64,000 nt of DNA from Bradyrhizobium sp. SK17 (GTDB lineage: Bacteria; Pseudomonadota; Alphaproteobacteria; Rhizobiales; Xanthobacteraceae). Of this stretch, positions 55,658 to 64,000 are shown one piece after another. The DNA lies in NCBI RefSeq assembly GCF_002831585.1, contig NZ_CP025113.1, positions 248,001-312,000 of the forward strand, given 5' to 3'. Both the position numbers and the translations under genes were made by a program. The first letter of the stretch is position 1, and each line of letters starts with the position of its first letter. Below the pieces are notes generated by a model that ran no database searches, was not told the origin of the DNA, and worked only from the letters and a program-made list of their open reading frames with translations.

Positions 55658-56608
55658 TTACTTTCCGAGCTTGCCGAGTGCTTCGGTCAATTCCGGAACC
55701 GCCTGGTAGAGGTCGGCGACCAGGCCGTAATCGGCGACCTGGAAGATCGGCGCGTCTTCATCCTTGTTGATGGCGACGATCACCTTGGAGTCCTTCATGC
55801 CGGCCAGATGCTGGATCGCGCCGGAGATGCCGACCGCGACATAGAGTTCCGGGGCCACCACCTTGCCGGTCTGACCGACCTGCCAGTCGTTCGGCGCGTA
55901 GCCGGCATCGACCGCGGCGCGCGAGGCGCCGACGCCGGCGCCGAGCTTGTCGGCGAGCGGCTCGATGTACTTGGCGAAGTTCTCGCGGCTCTGCATGGCA
56001 CGGCCGCCGGAGACGATGATCTTGGCCGAGGTCAGTTCCGGACGGTCGCTCTTGGCAACTTCCTCGCCGACGAACGTCGACAGGCCCGGATCGGCGGCGG
56101 ACGCGGCGTTCTCGATTGCCGCGCTGCCGCCTTCGCCGGCGGCGGCGAAGGTCGAGGTGCGGACCGTGATCACCTTCTTGGCGTCCTTCGACTTCACGGT
56201 CTGGATCGCGTTGCCGGCATAGATCGGCCGCTCATAGGTGTCGGGCGCGACGACCTTGATGATCTCGGAGACCTGCATGACGTCGAGCAGCGCTGCGACG
56301 CGCGGCATCACGTTCTTGAAGCGCGAGGTCGCGGGCGCGACGAAGGCGTCATAGCCGGGGGCCAGCGCGACGATCAGCGCGGCCAGCGGCTCGGCGAGAT
56401 CGTGTTCATAGGCCGGGCCTTCGGCCACCAGCACCTTGCTGACGCCGGCGAGCTTGGCGGCGGCTTCCGCCGCAGCCTTGGTGCCCTGACCGCCACCGGC
56501 AACCAGCACATGCACGTCGCCGCCGAGCTGGCTCGCCGCGGTCAGCGCCTTGTTGGTCGAGTCCTTCAGGGTCTCGTGGTCGTGTTCGGCAATCAACAGC
56601 GTCGTCAT
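55658..56608 (-). CDS. etfA: Electron transfer flavoprotein, alpha subunit
   Basis: 316 aa. C-terminal FAD domain with [16 protein letters not shown] and VAINKD. Takes electrons from acyl-CoA dehydrogenases to ETF:quinone oxidoreductase. The start ATG overlaps the etfB stop as TGATG. Confidence 0.95.
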   Translation of the reverse strand: MTTLLIAEHDHETLKDSTNKALTAASQLGGDVHVLVAGGGQGTKAAAEAAAKLAGVSKVLVAEGPAYEHDLAEPLAALIVALAPGYDAFVAPATSRFKNVMPRVAALLDVMQVSEIIKVVAPDTYERPIYAGNAIQTVKSKDAKKVITVRTSTFAAAGEGGSAAIENAASAADPGLSTFVGEEVAKSDRPELTSAKIIVSGGRAMQSRENFAKYIEPLADKLGAGVGASRAAVDAGYAPNDWQVGQTGKVVAPELYVAVGISGAIQHLAGMKDSKVIVAINKDEDAPIFQVADYGLVADLYQAVPELTEALGKLGK

Positions 56609-57357
56609 CAGAGAACCCCGGCTTCGGTCTTGAGCTTGTTCACGAGTTCGGCGACGTCCTTGACCTTGACGCCCGCCTTGCGGCCTGCCGGTTCCGCGGT
56701 CTTCAGCACTTCCAGACGCGGCGTCACGTCGACGCCGTAGTCAGCGACGCTCTTGTCGTCGATCGGCTTCTTCTTCGCCTTCATGATGTTGGGCAGCGAC
56801 GCGTAACGCGGCTCGTTGAGGCGGAGGTCGGTGGTGACGATCGCCGGGCCCTTGAGCTTGATGGTCTGCAGACCGCCGTCGACTTCGCGGGTGACCTTGA
56901 AGTCACTGCCTTCGACCTCGAGCTTGGAGGCGAAGGTCGCCTGCGACCAGCCGAGCAGTGCGGCCAGCATCTGGCCGGTCTGGTTCGAATCGTCGTCGAT
57001 CGCCTGCTTGCCGAGAATGACGAGGCCGGGCTGCTCCGCATCGACCACGGCCTTCAGGATCTTGGCGACCGCGAGCGGTTCGACATTGCCTTCGGCCTTG
57101 ACCAGGATGCCGCGGTCGGCGCCCATGGCGAGACCGGTGCGGATGGTCTCCGAAGCCTGCGCCGGTCCGATCGACACCACCACGACTTCGGTCGCCTTGC
57201 CGGCTTCCTTCAGCCGCAGCGCTTCCTCGACGGCGATTTCGTCGAACGGGTTCATCGACATCTTGACGTTGGCGAGCTCCACGCCCGATCCGTCACTCTT
57301 GACGCGGACCTTGACGTTGTAGTCGACGACCCGCTTTACCGGCACAAGAACCTTCAT
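56608..57357 (-). CDS. etfB: Electron transfer flavoprotein, beta subunit
   Basis: 249 aa, standard length. N-terminal [14 protein letters not shown] and the signature-rich stretch [20 protein letters not shown] near 177-196 fit EtfB. Binds AMP and part of FAD in the heterodimer. First gene of the etfBA operon. Confidence 0.95.
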   Translation of the reverse strand: MKVLVPVKRVVDYNVKVRVKSDGSGVELANVKMSMNPFDEIAVEEALRLKEAGKATEVVVVSIGPAQASETIRTGLAMGADRGILVKAEGNVEPLAVAKILKAVVDAEQPGLVILGKQAIDDDSNQTGQMLAALLGWSQATFASKLEVEGSDFKVTREVDGGLQTIKLKGPAIVTTDLRLNEPRYASLPNIMKAKKKPIDDKSVADYGVDVTPRLEVLKTAEPAGRKAGVKVKDVAELVNKLKTEAGVL

Positions 57358-57474
57358 CGATCCTCTTTCGCTTTGATTTTATGGGTTTCGGTTGGCTGGC
57401 GCGGAACCTAAAGGTCCCTCACCCCCCGGTCAACGCGCGAAAGCCAAAAAACCGCCCCCCGGTTTTGAACCAGT

Positions 57475-58047
57475 TTAGCGGTTCTGGCCCGGCACCCACA
57501 ACACGTCCCCGGCCCCCTTATTGTTCTGGAAGCGGCTGGCAACGAACAGGAAATCCGACAGGCGGTTCATATATTGGATGCCAGCGGCATTGACCCGCTC
57601 GTCGGGCCTGGCGGCGAGTTCCACCATGATGCGTTCCGCGCGGCGACATATCGTCCGGGCGAGATGCAGATATGCGGATGCCGGCGTTCCGCCCGGCAGC
57701 ACGAAGGAGGTCAGCGGCGCGAGCTGATCGTTCAGGCTGTCGATGTCGCGCTCCAGCCGCTCGACCTGGCTTGCCAGCACGCGCAGCCGCTCGGCCTTGC
57801 CGTCGCGCTCCGGCACCGCAAGATCGGCGCCGAGATCGAACAGATCGTTCTGGATTCGGCCGAGCATCGCATCGACCTCGGGACTGTCGGCCAGATGCAG
57901 CCGCACCACGCCGATCGCGGCATTGGTTTCGTCGACCGTGCCATAGGCAGCAACGCGCAGATCGTATTTCGGACGCCGCTCGCCGGAACCGAGCGCCGTG
58001 CTGCCGTCATCGCCGGTGCGGGTGTAGATCCGATTGAGGACGACCAT
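57475..58047 (-). CDS. Cob(I)alamin adenosyltransferase, PduO type
   Basis: 190 aa. ATP-binding YTRTGDDGSTAL (about 8-19), VDETNAAIG and the helix RTICRRAER are the PduO-family signatures. Forms adenosylcobalamin for B12-dependent mutases. No B12 riboswitch is seen in the short upstream region, which is occupied by a repeat. Confidence 0.94.
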   Translation of the reverse strand: MVVLNRIYTRTGDDGSTALGSGERRPKYDLRVAAYGTVDETNAAIGVVRLHLADSPEVDAMLGRIQNDLFDLGADLAVPERDGKAERLRVLASQVERLERDIDSLNDQLAPLTSFVLPGGTPASAYLHLARTICRRAERIMVELAARPDERVNAAGIQYMNRLSDFLFVASRFQNNKGAGDVLWVPGQNR

Positions 58048-58076
58048 GGTCAGCTCCGGCTCCAGTGTTGGTTTCC

Positions 58077-58200
58077 ACCTCTCCCGTAGGGAGAGGTCGC
58101 GAGCATCTTGCGAGCGGGTGAGGGGTCATAGTCTAACGAGAGACCTGAACCCCTCACCCGGATCGCCAAGGCGATCCGACCTCTCCCAATGGGAGAGGTG
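58077..58200. repeat. Compound palindromic repeat (CCTCTCCC/GGGAGAGG type)
   Basis: Two GGGAGAGG hairpins (58078-58096 and 58180-58198) enclose GGGTGAGGGGT (58116-58126) paired with ACCCCTCACCC (58149-58159) and a GGATCGCC-AAG-GCGATCC hairpin (58160-58177). It occupies the whole gap between the adenosyltransferase and HIG1-like genes. Confidence 0.8.
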
Positions 58201-58220
58201 AAGAATCCGTATCATCCGCC

Positions 58221-58415
58221 CTAACGCCCCATCGCCCAGACCGCGAGCATCGCAATGACGATGGCGACGAACTGCAACAGCACGCGCAGCCGCATCAGCT
58301 TCTGCGACGTATTCGGCGAGCCGCCCTTCATCATGTTGATGAGGCCGAGCAGGAGCACCAGCGCGACGGCGCCGACGGCAATGGGAAGAATGATCGTACT
58401 GAGGACGGATGTCAT
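58221..58415 (-). CDS. Twin transmembrane protein (HIG1-like)
   Basis: 64 aa from ATG 58415. Two helices (about 4-26 and 42-61) separated by the basic hairpin NTSQKLMRLRVLLQ, the HIG1-domain form found in alphaproteobacteria beside cobalamin adenosyltransferase. Its mitochondrial relatives associate with respiratory complexes. Confidence 0.85.
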   Translation of the reverse strand: MTSVLSTIILPIAVGAVALVLLLGLINMMKGGSPNTSQKLMRLRVLLQFVAIVIAMLAVWAMGR

Positions 58416-58547
58416 CTGCGGTACATAACACCGCAGGACGCGGACTTCCACACAGCTCCGCAATGCAACCAACTGGCTTTTCCGTGCGTAATATCAGATG
58501 CTGGGTTGGTTCTCGGAGCGAGCGATTTCGACAATGCCGGGTGGAAT

Positions 58548-59441
58548 GTGAAACAGCTTCGTTACGTCTTCAACGTCGTGATGGATGCCTTTTACACGTT
58601 CCTCGCCGATGACGGCTGGGCGATCGCGAGCCACATCGCGCTGTCGACCCTGATGGCGCTGTTTCCGTTCCTGATCGTGCTGACGTCGGTGGCCGGTTTC
58701 TTCGGCTCCAAGGAGCTCGCCGACCAGGCCGTCGGGCTGCTGCTCCAGGTCTGGCCGACGCAGGTCGCCGAAGCGCTGTCCGGCCAGATCCACGACGTGC
58801 TGACCAAGACCCGCGGCGACATCCTGACCATCGGCGCGGTGCTTGCGGTCTACTTCGCCTCCAACGGGGTCGAGGCGCTGCGGGTGGCGCTGAACCGCGC
58901 CTATGCCGTGATCGAGCCGCGGCGCTGGTACTGGCTGCGGCTGGAATCGATCGGCTACACGCTGGTCGCCGCGTTCACCTCGCTCGCGATGGCCTTCCTG
59001 ATCGTGCTCGGGCCCCTGATCATCGAGGCGGCGCGGCGCTATATCCCATTCTTCGTCGAATCGAACGAGAGCCTGGTCAACACCGCCCGTTACGGCATCA
59101 CGGTGCTGGCGCTGGTCGTCGCGCTCTTCATCCTGCATGCTTGGCTGCCGGCGGGGCGCCGCGGCTTCACCCAGATCCTGCCCGGCATCATCTTCACCAT
59201 GGTGGCGTCGCTGATCTCGGGCATCGGCTTCGGCATGTATCTGGCGCGCTTCGCCAACAATTATGTGACGATGTATGCGGGGCTCGCCTCGGTGATCATC
59301 GCGCTGGTGTTTCTGTATTTCATCGCCGCGATCTTCGTGTTCGGCGGCGAGCTGAACGCGGCGATCATCAAGTCGCGGCTGCCGCGCGGCGTGTCGCTTC
59401 AAGCAGCGCAGTCGCTAGCGCCCGCGGAGAAACAGGCTTGA
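58548..59441 (+). CDS. YihY/BrkB-family membrane protein
   Basis: 297 aa from GTG 58548 (GGTGGA upstream); a TTG at 58506 and ATG at 58581 are alternatives. Six helices; conserved ALSTLMALFPFLIVL, FASNGVEALRVALNRAY and IFVFGGELNA. Role in transport unresolved (wrongly called RNase BN in the past). Its last 74 bases overlap the 3' end of the convergent hybrid kinase. Confidence 0.88.
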   Translation: MKQLRYVFNVVMDAFYTFLADDGWAIASHIALSTLMALFPFLIVLTSVAGFFGSKELADQAVGLLLQVWPTQVAEALSGQIHDVLTKTRGDILTIGAVLAVYFASNGVEALRVALNRAYAVIEPRRWYWLRLESIGYTLVAAFTSLAMAFLIVLGPLIIEAARRYIPFFVESNESLVNTARYGITVLALVVALFILHAWLPAGRRGFTQILPGIIFTMVASLISGIGFGMYLARFANNYVTMYAGLASVIIALVFLYFIAAIFVFGGELNAAIIKSRLPRGVSLQAAQSLAPAEKQA

Positions 59442-60669
59442 CCAGGAAGGTGTCGGCGCCGGCAGCGCGCGCCGCGGCTTCGTCCTCGGCGCGACCGGAA
59501 ATCCCGACGATCGCGGTGCGGCCGTGCGGCGGCGGCAACGCACGGATGCGCTTGATGGTCTCGACGCCGCCGATTCCCGGCAGGACCATATCCATCAGCA
59601 CAGCGTCGAAGGCGCCGCGCGCCAGCCTGTCAGGGGCGACCTCGCCCTGACCGATGAATTCGGTATGGTGACCGAGCTCAGTCAGGATCGTGTTGAGCAC
59701 GACCCGGCCGAACGGATTGTCCTCGACACTGAGCAGCCGCAGCCCCCGCGATGCCGGCGCTGCTCTGTCTTCGCCCACCCCGGGGCTGGCCGGCCCTTCA
59801 GCCGGCGCCAGCTTTACGGTGAGCGTGAAGGTGGTGCCGCCCCCGGCACGCTGGGCGGCCGCGATGTCGCCGCCCATGGCGCGCGCGAGTTGCCGGACCG
59901 AGGACAGCCCGAGCCCGGCGCCGCCGAACCGCGCGGCGATCGAGACGTTGGCCTGCGAGAACGGCCGGAACAGGCGCTTGACCTCGGCGAGCGAAAGCCC
60001 GATGCCGCTGTCGGAAATCGCAAAGGCAACGCCGACCCCGCCACGATCCCTCGCCTTGGCCACGCGCACCGGCGCGACATGCAGCTCGACCGTCCCCTGC
60101 TCGGTGAACTTGACGGCGTTGTCGATCAGGTTTTCCAGCGCCGCACGCAGGCGGACGGGATCGCCGACCGCGAAGCCGGGCAGTCCGTCGGAGACCGCGA
60201 CCGAGGCCCGCAGTCCCTTGGCGGCCGCACGGCCGGCCAGCGAATCCCCGGCATGGCGCGCCAGCGCGCGCAGGTCGAAGAAATCCCGCCGGATCTCGAG
60301 CCCCGGCCCGTCGCTCCGGGCAGCATCGACAAACAACGTCGCCAAGCTCGCCAGATGCTCGGCGCCGGCCTTGATGGTATCGACCCAGCGCCGCTCGCGC
60401 TCGCCGAGGTCCGACGTCGCGAGCAGGTTGCTGATCGCGAGGATTCCGGTCAGCGGCGTCCGCACCTCGTGGGCAAAGGCGGCGAGTGCGGTCTCGACCA
60501 TGCCGGAACCGGCCTTCGGCGCCGCCTTCGATGCGGCGCGCTTGCCGCGCGGCTTGGTCGCTGCCTTGGTGGAGCGCTTCTTGATGGTGCGCGTTTTGGC
60601 GGCGCGCGGCTTGGGCGGCGTCCTTCCGGATGGCCGCTTGCTGCGCCGTACGCGCGATTTTGACGCCAT
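59368..60669 (-). CDS. Hybrid histidine kinase with histone-H1-like basic N-terminus
   Basis: 433 aa from ATG 60669. Residues 2-53 are Lys/Arg/Ala/Pro-rich (KRPSGRTPPKPRAAKTRT), like histone-H1 tails. HisKA follows with H67 in AAFAHEVRTPLTG, then HATPase_c (ENLIDNAVKF, ISDSGIGL, GGAGLGLS) and a C-terminal receiver with Asp in AVLMDMVLPG. No sensor domain or membrane segment. Probably cytosolic, perhaps nucleoid-associated. Confidence 0.9.
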   Translation of the reverse strand: MASKSRVRRSKRPSGRTPPKPRAAKTRTIKKRSTKAATKPRGKRAASKAAPKAGSGMVETALAAFAHEVRTPLTGILAISNLLATSDLGERERRWVDTIKAGAEHLASLATLFVDAARSDGPGLEIRRDFFDLRALARHAGDSLAGRAAAKGLRASVAVSDGLPGFAVGDPVRLRAALENLIDNAVKFTEQGTVELHVAPVRVAKARDRGGVGVAFAISDSGIGLSLAEVKRLFRPFSQANVSIAARFGGAGLGLSSVRQLARAMGGDIAAAQRAGGGTTFTLTVKLAPAEGPASPGVGEDRAAPASRGLRLLSVEDNPFGRVVLNTILTELGHHTEFIGQGEVAPDRLARGAFDAVLMDMVLPGIGGVETIKRIRALPPPHGRTAIVGISGRAEDEAAARAAGADTFLVKPVSPRALATALLEATRRAAAAT

Positions 60670-60795
60670 GATCTCAGTAATCCCCGCCCCAAAGGACAAC
60701 ATGGCATGCCAGCCGTGCCGGAGTCACGGCAGCGTTTGCGGCCGGCCACCGCAAAGCGGCATGATGGTAACCGCCCTGCTTCGCGCCCGAACCCA

Positions 60796-61662
60796 TCACA
60801 GGCTAACGAGGCGGCGGATGTCGGCCGGGCTTGCGCCGTCCGCGCGCAAGGCGCGCAGTGCGGTCGCCTGGGTCGATTTCGACAGTTTTTGGCCGGCGGC
60901 GTCTCGAATGAGGCGATGGTGCCGGTAGGTGGGCACGGGCAGGCCCAGCAACTCCTGCAACAACCGGTGCACGCTGGTGGACCAGAACAGGTCAGCGCCC
61001 CTGACCACATCCGTGACGCCTTGCAACGCATCGTCGATCACGACGGAGAGATGGTAGCTGGTCGGGGTCTCCTTGCGCGCCAGGATCACGTCGCCCCAGG
61101 CCTCGGGTCGCGCCACCATGTCTCCGGTCTCTCCGGCCGGCCCGTCGCCCTGTTCCCGCCAGCGCAGTGAACCGGCGTGCGCACAGGCCGCCGCCATGTC
61201 GAGCCGCAATGCGAATGGTGCGCCCTGCCCGATCAGCCGTTCGCGCTCCGTCTGCGCCAGCGATTTGGCGGTGCCCGGATAAAGCGGCGCGCCGTCCGGA
61301 TCGCGCGGCCACGCGCCGCCGGCTTCCCTGTCGGCAACCAGCCGTGCGATGTCGGCGCGGCTCTCGAAGCTCGGATAGACCAGCCCCTGCGCCGTCAGGC
61401 GGTCGATCGCAGCACCATAGGCGGCAAAATGCTCGGACTGCCGCCGCACCGGGGTTTCCCAGCCAATGCCGAGCCAGGCGAGGTCTTCGTAGACCGCGGA
61501 TTCGAACTCCGGACGACAGCGCGTCGCATCGATGTCCTCGATCCGCAGCAGCAAGCGCCCGCCCGTCTGCCGTGCGAGGTCGTGGTTGAGCAGCGCCGAA
61601 TAGGCGTGGCCGAGATGAAGGTGGCCGTTCGGACTCGGTGCGAAACGGAAGATGGCTGGCAT
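60796..61662 (-). CDS. gluQ: Glutamyl-Q tRNA(Asp) synthetase
   Basis: 288 aa, a GluRS catalytic core without the anticodon-binding domain. HLGH (HIGH motif, about 16-19) and KLSKS (KMSKS motif, near 269) are present. Attaches glutamate to queuosine in tRNA-Asp. ATG 61662 fits family length. Confidence 0.93.
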   Translation of the reverse strand: MPAIFRFAPSPNGHLHLGHAYSALLNHDLARQTGGRLLLRIEDIDATRCRPEFESAVYEDLAWLGIGWETPVRRQSEHFAAYGAAIDRLTAQGLVYPSFESRADIARLVADREAGGAWPRDPDGAPLYPGTAKSLAQTERERLIGQGAPFALRLDMAAACAHAGSLRWREQGDGPAGETGDMVARPEAWGDVILARKETPTSYHLSVVIDDALQGVTDVVRGADLFWSTSVHRLLQELLGLPVPTYRHHRLIRDAAGQKLSKSTQATALRALRADGASPADIRRLVSL

Positions 61663-61700
61663 GGTGCTTGTGCCGGGCTCGATTCGGCGACCTCTGTTTG

Positions 61701-61805
61701 GGCATCATCTCTCCGGAAAACCGATCTCCACCTTTCCGGATCATGCGGCTGGACAAGACTCTGTTACGATAGGAGATGGATGCGCGGGTCAAGCCCGCGC
61801 ATGAC
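61701..61805. repeat. Two adjacent intergenic repeat units
   Basis: 61701-61748 is a GGCATCATCTCTCCGGAAAA copy of the dispersed palindrome family, and 61776-61805 (ATGGATGCGCGGGTCAAGCC onward to CATGAC) is a half-unit of the GTCAT...ATCCA family. They fill the space between divergent gluQ and the glycosylase gene; no promoter motif was picked out. Confidence 0.7.
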
Positions 61806-61824
61806 AAGTTGATATAGAGCCGCA

Positions 61825-62478
61825 ATGCTGATTCATCTCGAAACCCAGGCCGACCTCGACGACGCCATCCACAAGCTGGTCGACCAGGATCGACGCCTGC
61901 GGCCGATCCTCGAACTGACCGGCATGCCGGCGATCCGGCAACGCGAGGCGGGGTTTGCCGGGCTTGCCGCGATCATCTGCGGCCAACAGCTGTCGACCGC
62001 GAGCGCGGCGGCGATCTGGGGACGGGTCAGCAAGGCATTCGACCCGTTCCACCATGATGCGATCCGCAGGGCGCGCGCCGACCGGCTCGGCCGGCTCGGC
62101 CTCTCCGCGGCCAAGATCAAGACGCTGAAGCACATCGCGCGCGAGCTTGCCGACGAGCGGCTGAACCTCGACGTGCTCGCCAACGAGGACGCTGATGCCG
62201 CGCACAACACGCTGACCGCGCTGCCCGGAATCGGCCCGTGGACCGCCGACGTCTATCTGCTGTTCTGCCTCGGCCATGGCGATGCCTGGCCGGCAGGCGA
62301 CCTCGCGGTGCAGGAAGCAATGAAGGTCGGGCTCGGGCTGAAGGAGCGGCCGACGCCAAAGCAGATGGCGCCGCTTGCCGAGCCGTGGCGGCCGCTGCGC
62401 GGCGCCGCCGCGCATCTGTGGTGGGCCTATTATCGTGTCCTGAAGAATCGCGAAGGCGTGATCGCCAGCGCGAAGTAG
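61825..62478 (+). CDS. DNA-3-methyladenine glycosylase, AlkA-like HhH-GPD
   Basis: 217 aa. Helix-hairpin-helix LPGIGPWTADVYLLFCLG (about 133-150) followed by the catalytic Asp in WPAGDLAVQ. Base-excision repair of alkylated purines. Lacks the N-terminal domain of E. coli AlkA, as is usual for the short subgroup. Confidence 0.92.
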   Translation: MLIHLETQADLDDAIHKLVDQDRRLRPILELTGMPAIRQREAGFAGLAAIICGQQLSTASAAAIWGRVSKAFDPFHHDAIRRARADRLGRLGLSAAKIKTLKHIARELADERLNLDVLANEDADAAHNTLTALPGIGPWTADVYLLFCLGHGDAWPAGDLAVQEAMKVGLGLKERPTPKQMAPLAEPWRPLRGAAAHLWWAYYRVLKNREGVIASAK

Positions 62479-62598
62479 GCGATCGAGAAAAACGCTGCAA
62501 CGGCCTGATCGCGTGCTAGCATCGACCGACGAATACTTAATCAGTTTGCCTGCCCTGTCATTCCGCACGCCCAGCACATCCCCTCACGGAGGACGGAC

Positions 62599-64000
62599 CT
62601 GGTATCGCCCCGCATCCCGCTGACGCTTCTCCTGGTCTCGCTGAGCGCGATCGCCGCGGTGTGGTGGTGGCTCGGCATCCCGATCACCCTGGTGCGCGCG
62701 CCGATCGATCCGAGCGACAAGGTCCAGTGCATCTCATACGCCCCGTTCCGCGACAACCAGACGTCGCTTTCGCCGGCAACGCAGGTCTCGCCTGAGCAGA
62801 TCGCGGAGGATCTGGCGCAACTCGCGAAGATCTCAAACTGCATCCGCACCTATGCGACCGACCTTGGTCTCGATCAGATTCCGGGCCTCGCGGGCAAGGC
62901 GGGGCTGAAGGTCATTCAAGGCATTTTCCTCGATCGAGACCGGAAGAAGAATGCGACGCAGGTCGAAACGGCGATCCGCCTCGCGAAACAATATCCGGAC
63001 ACGATCATCGCGCTCGTGGTCGGCAACGAGGTCCTGCTGCGCAAGGAGATGTCAGCGTCCGATCTCGCCGCGACGATCCGCTCGATCAAGACGCAGGTCC
63101 GCGTGCCCGTCACCTATGCCGACGTCTGGGAGTTCTGGCTGAGCAATCGCGAACTGGCCGACGCGGTCGACTTCGTCACGATCCACATCCTGCCCTATTG
63201 GGAGAACGTGCCGATCCCGGCGGAACAGGCCGCCGCGCACGCCGACGAGATGCGCCGCGAGGTCGCGGCGGCCTTTCCGGGCAAGGAGATCTTCATTGGG
63301 GAAATAGGTTGGCCGAGCGAGGGGCGGATGCGCGAGTCCGCGCTGCCGTCGCCCGTCAATCAGGCGCGCGTGGTCGCGGAGGTGCTCGACCTGGCCCGGC
63401 GCGAGCATTTCCGCGTCAATTTGTTCGAGGCCTATGACGAAGGGTGGAAGCGCGAGATCGAGGGCACGGTCGGTGGATCCTGGGGCCTGTTCTCTTCCGA
63501 ACAGCGAACACTGAAATATCCGGCGGGCGTGCCGATCAGCAATTTCCCGCACTGGAAGCTGCAAATGGCCGGCGGCATGGCGCTGGCCATCCTGGCGTTC
63601 GGCGCGGCATGGTTGACCGTGCGCCGCAAGCCGCGGGAGCCAACGGAATCCTGGCTCGTGTCATGGCTTGCGGTTGGGCTCTCGGCGACCACGGCCGGAA
63701 TCCTGTTCGGGGTCGCCACGCAACGACTGGTCTATGAAAGCTACGGCACCGGAGGCTGGCTCGTGTGGGGCTCGCTTCTGGCGGCGGCAACGGCGGCGCC
63801 GGTGTTCGGCGCCAACGCCCTCGTGTCGGGTCGCGCACCGCCGAGCTTTGCCGAATTGCTCGGCCCACGAGGCTACCACACGGAAACGATGCTGGTGACG
63901 ATGCACGGGTTGACCTTGATGGTCACCGCCGTGATCGGCACGGCGACCGCACTCGGCCTCATCTTCGACCCGCGCTTCATCGATTTTCCGTTCGCGCCCC
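62599..64000 (+). CDS. Glycoside hydrolase family 17 membrane protein (beta-glucan enzyme, NdvC-like), truncated by window end
   Basis: At least 467 codons; the gene continues past 64000. N-terminal anchor (about 8-25), a GH17 domain with general acid E144 (VVGNEVLL) and nucleophile E235 (IGEIGWPSEG), then several membrane helices. The layout resembles the Bradyrhizobium beta-glucan protein NdvC. No ATG, GTG or TTG lies in frame upstream of the conserved start; CTG 62599 with GGAGG 6 bases upstream is the best candidate. Confidence 0.8.
   Translation, partial: MVSPRIPLTLLLVSLSAIAAVWWWLGIPITLVRAPIDPSDKVQCISYAPFRDNQTSLSPATQVSPEQIAEDLAQLAKISNCIRTYATDLGLDQIPGLAGKAGLKVIQGIFLDRDRKKNATQVETAIRLAKQYPDTIIALVVGNEVLLRKEMSASDLAATIRSIKTQVRVPVTYADVWEFWLSNRELADAVDFVTIHILPYWENVPIPAEQAAAHADEMRREVAAAFPGKEIFIGEIGWPSEGRMRESALPSPVNQARVVAEVLDLARREHFRVNLFEAYDEGWKREIEGTVGGSWGLFSSEQRTLKYPAGVPISNFPHWKLQMAGGMALAILAFGAAWLTVRRKPREPTESWLVSWLAVGLSATTAGILFGVATQRLVYESYGTGGWLVWGSLLAAATAAPVFGANALVSGRAPPSFAELLGPRGYHTETMLVTMHGLTLMVTAVIGTATALGLIFDPRFIDFPFAP

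Noticed and set aside
58048..58220. B12 riboswitch near the cobalamin adenosyltransferase
   Set aside because: The sequence is a compound hairpin repeat with no B12-box-like conserved core that could be recognised.
1..64000. tRNA, rRNA or phage genes
   Set aside because: No cloverleaf, conserved rRNA stretch or phage structural protein was recognised on reading through; a tRNAscan/Infernal run would settle it.

Overview
The window reads as chromosomal DNA of a Bradyrhizobium-like alphaproteobacterium (Nitrobacteraceae). The evidence is high G+C, a TlpA thioredoxin divergent from argH-lptM-lysA, a CpdR-type receiver, homospermidine synthase instead of spermidine synthase, and dense short palindromic intergenic repeats of the kind common in Bradyrhizobium. 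Nearly all genes are housekeeping or metabolic. The only mobile element is one IS30-family insertion. No rRNA, tRNA or CRISPR array was seen.

Layout. 0-5 kb: polyamine block (ornithine/lysine decarboxylase with a structured leader, GNAT, a small membrane protein, a Rid-family protein, homospermidine synthase), then an acetoacetate decarboxylase on the other strand. 5-11.2 kb: small anchored protein, MgtC-like protein, then a zinc operon on the minus strand behind a perfect Zur-type palindrome: His-rich membrane peptide, znuC, znuB, znuA, His-rich CobW-type GTPase, WD40 protein. 11.2-12.7 kb: IS30 element inserted in an intergenic repeat. 12.8-17 kb: TctC-type binding protein, porin, DUF2125 protein. 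17-23.8 kb: ChaC, TPR/caspase-like protein, ankyrin protein, orphan RND pump with an N-terminal frameshift. 23.9-27.7 kb: aldehyde dehydrogenase, MFS and divergent LysR. 27.8-33.8 kb: frameshifted ArsB, MFS, two proteins sharing an OB-like domain, and a divergent two-component system. 33.8-38.7 kb: cytochrome c/PQQ propeller dehydrogenase, frameshifted ABC binding protein, plsC, frameshifted YdcF-like protein. 38.8-44.7 kb: ftsEX, zinc-ribbon protein, cpdR, TIGR02302 protein. 44.8-54.5 kb: carboxymuconolactone decarboxylase-like, HIBADH-like, lysA-lptM-argH, tlpA, XRE/DUF2975 pair, LysR, tautomerase-aminotransferase-microprotein. 54.5-64 kb: 3-hydroxybutyryl-CoA dehydrogenase, etfAB, cobalamin adenosyltransferase, HIG1-like, BrkB, hybrid kinase, gluQRS, AlkA-like glycosylase and a truncated GH17 membrane protein.

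How genes work together. Decarboxylase plus homospermidine synthase give ornithine -> putrescine -> homospermidine. The zinc operon couples import (ZnuABC) to intracellular allocation (CobW GTPase) and two uncharacterised parts. FtsEX, the LPS-assembly-type lipoprotein and PlsC are envelope functions. ETF and hydroxybutyryl-CoA dehydrogenase serve fatty-acid/PHB metabolism.

Oddities most worth checking: the 13-His membrane peptide heading the zinc operon; the sensor kinase/OB-domain/polyproline module; a hybrid kinase with a histone-H1-like tail; four single-base frameshifts between 20 and 39 kb (assembly error or decay); an IS30 transposase with no stop codon of its own; and a GH17 gene with no ATG/GTG/TTG start.
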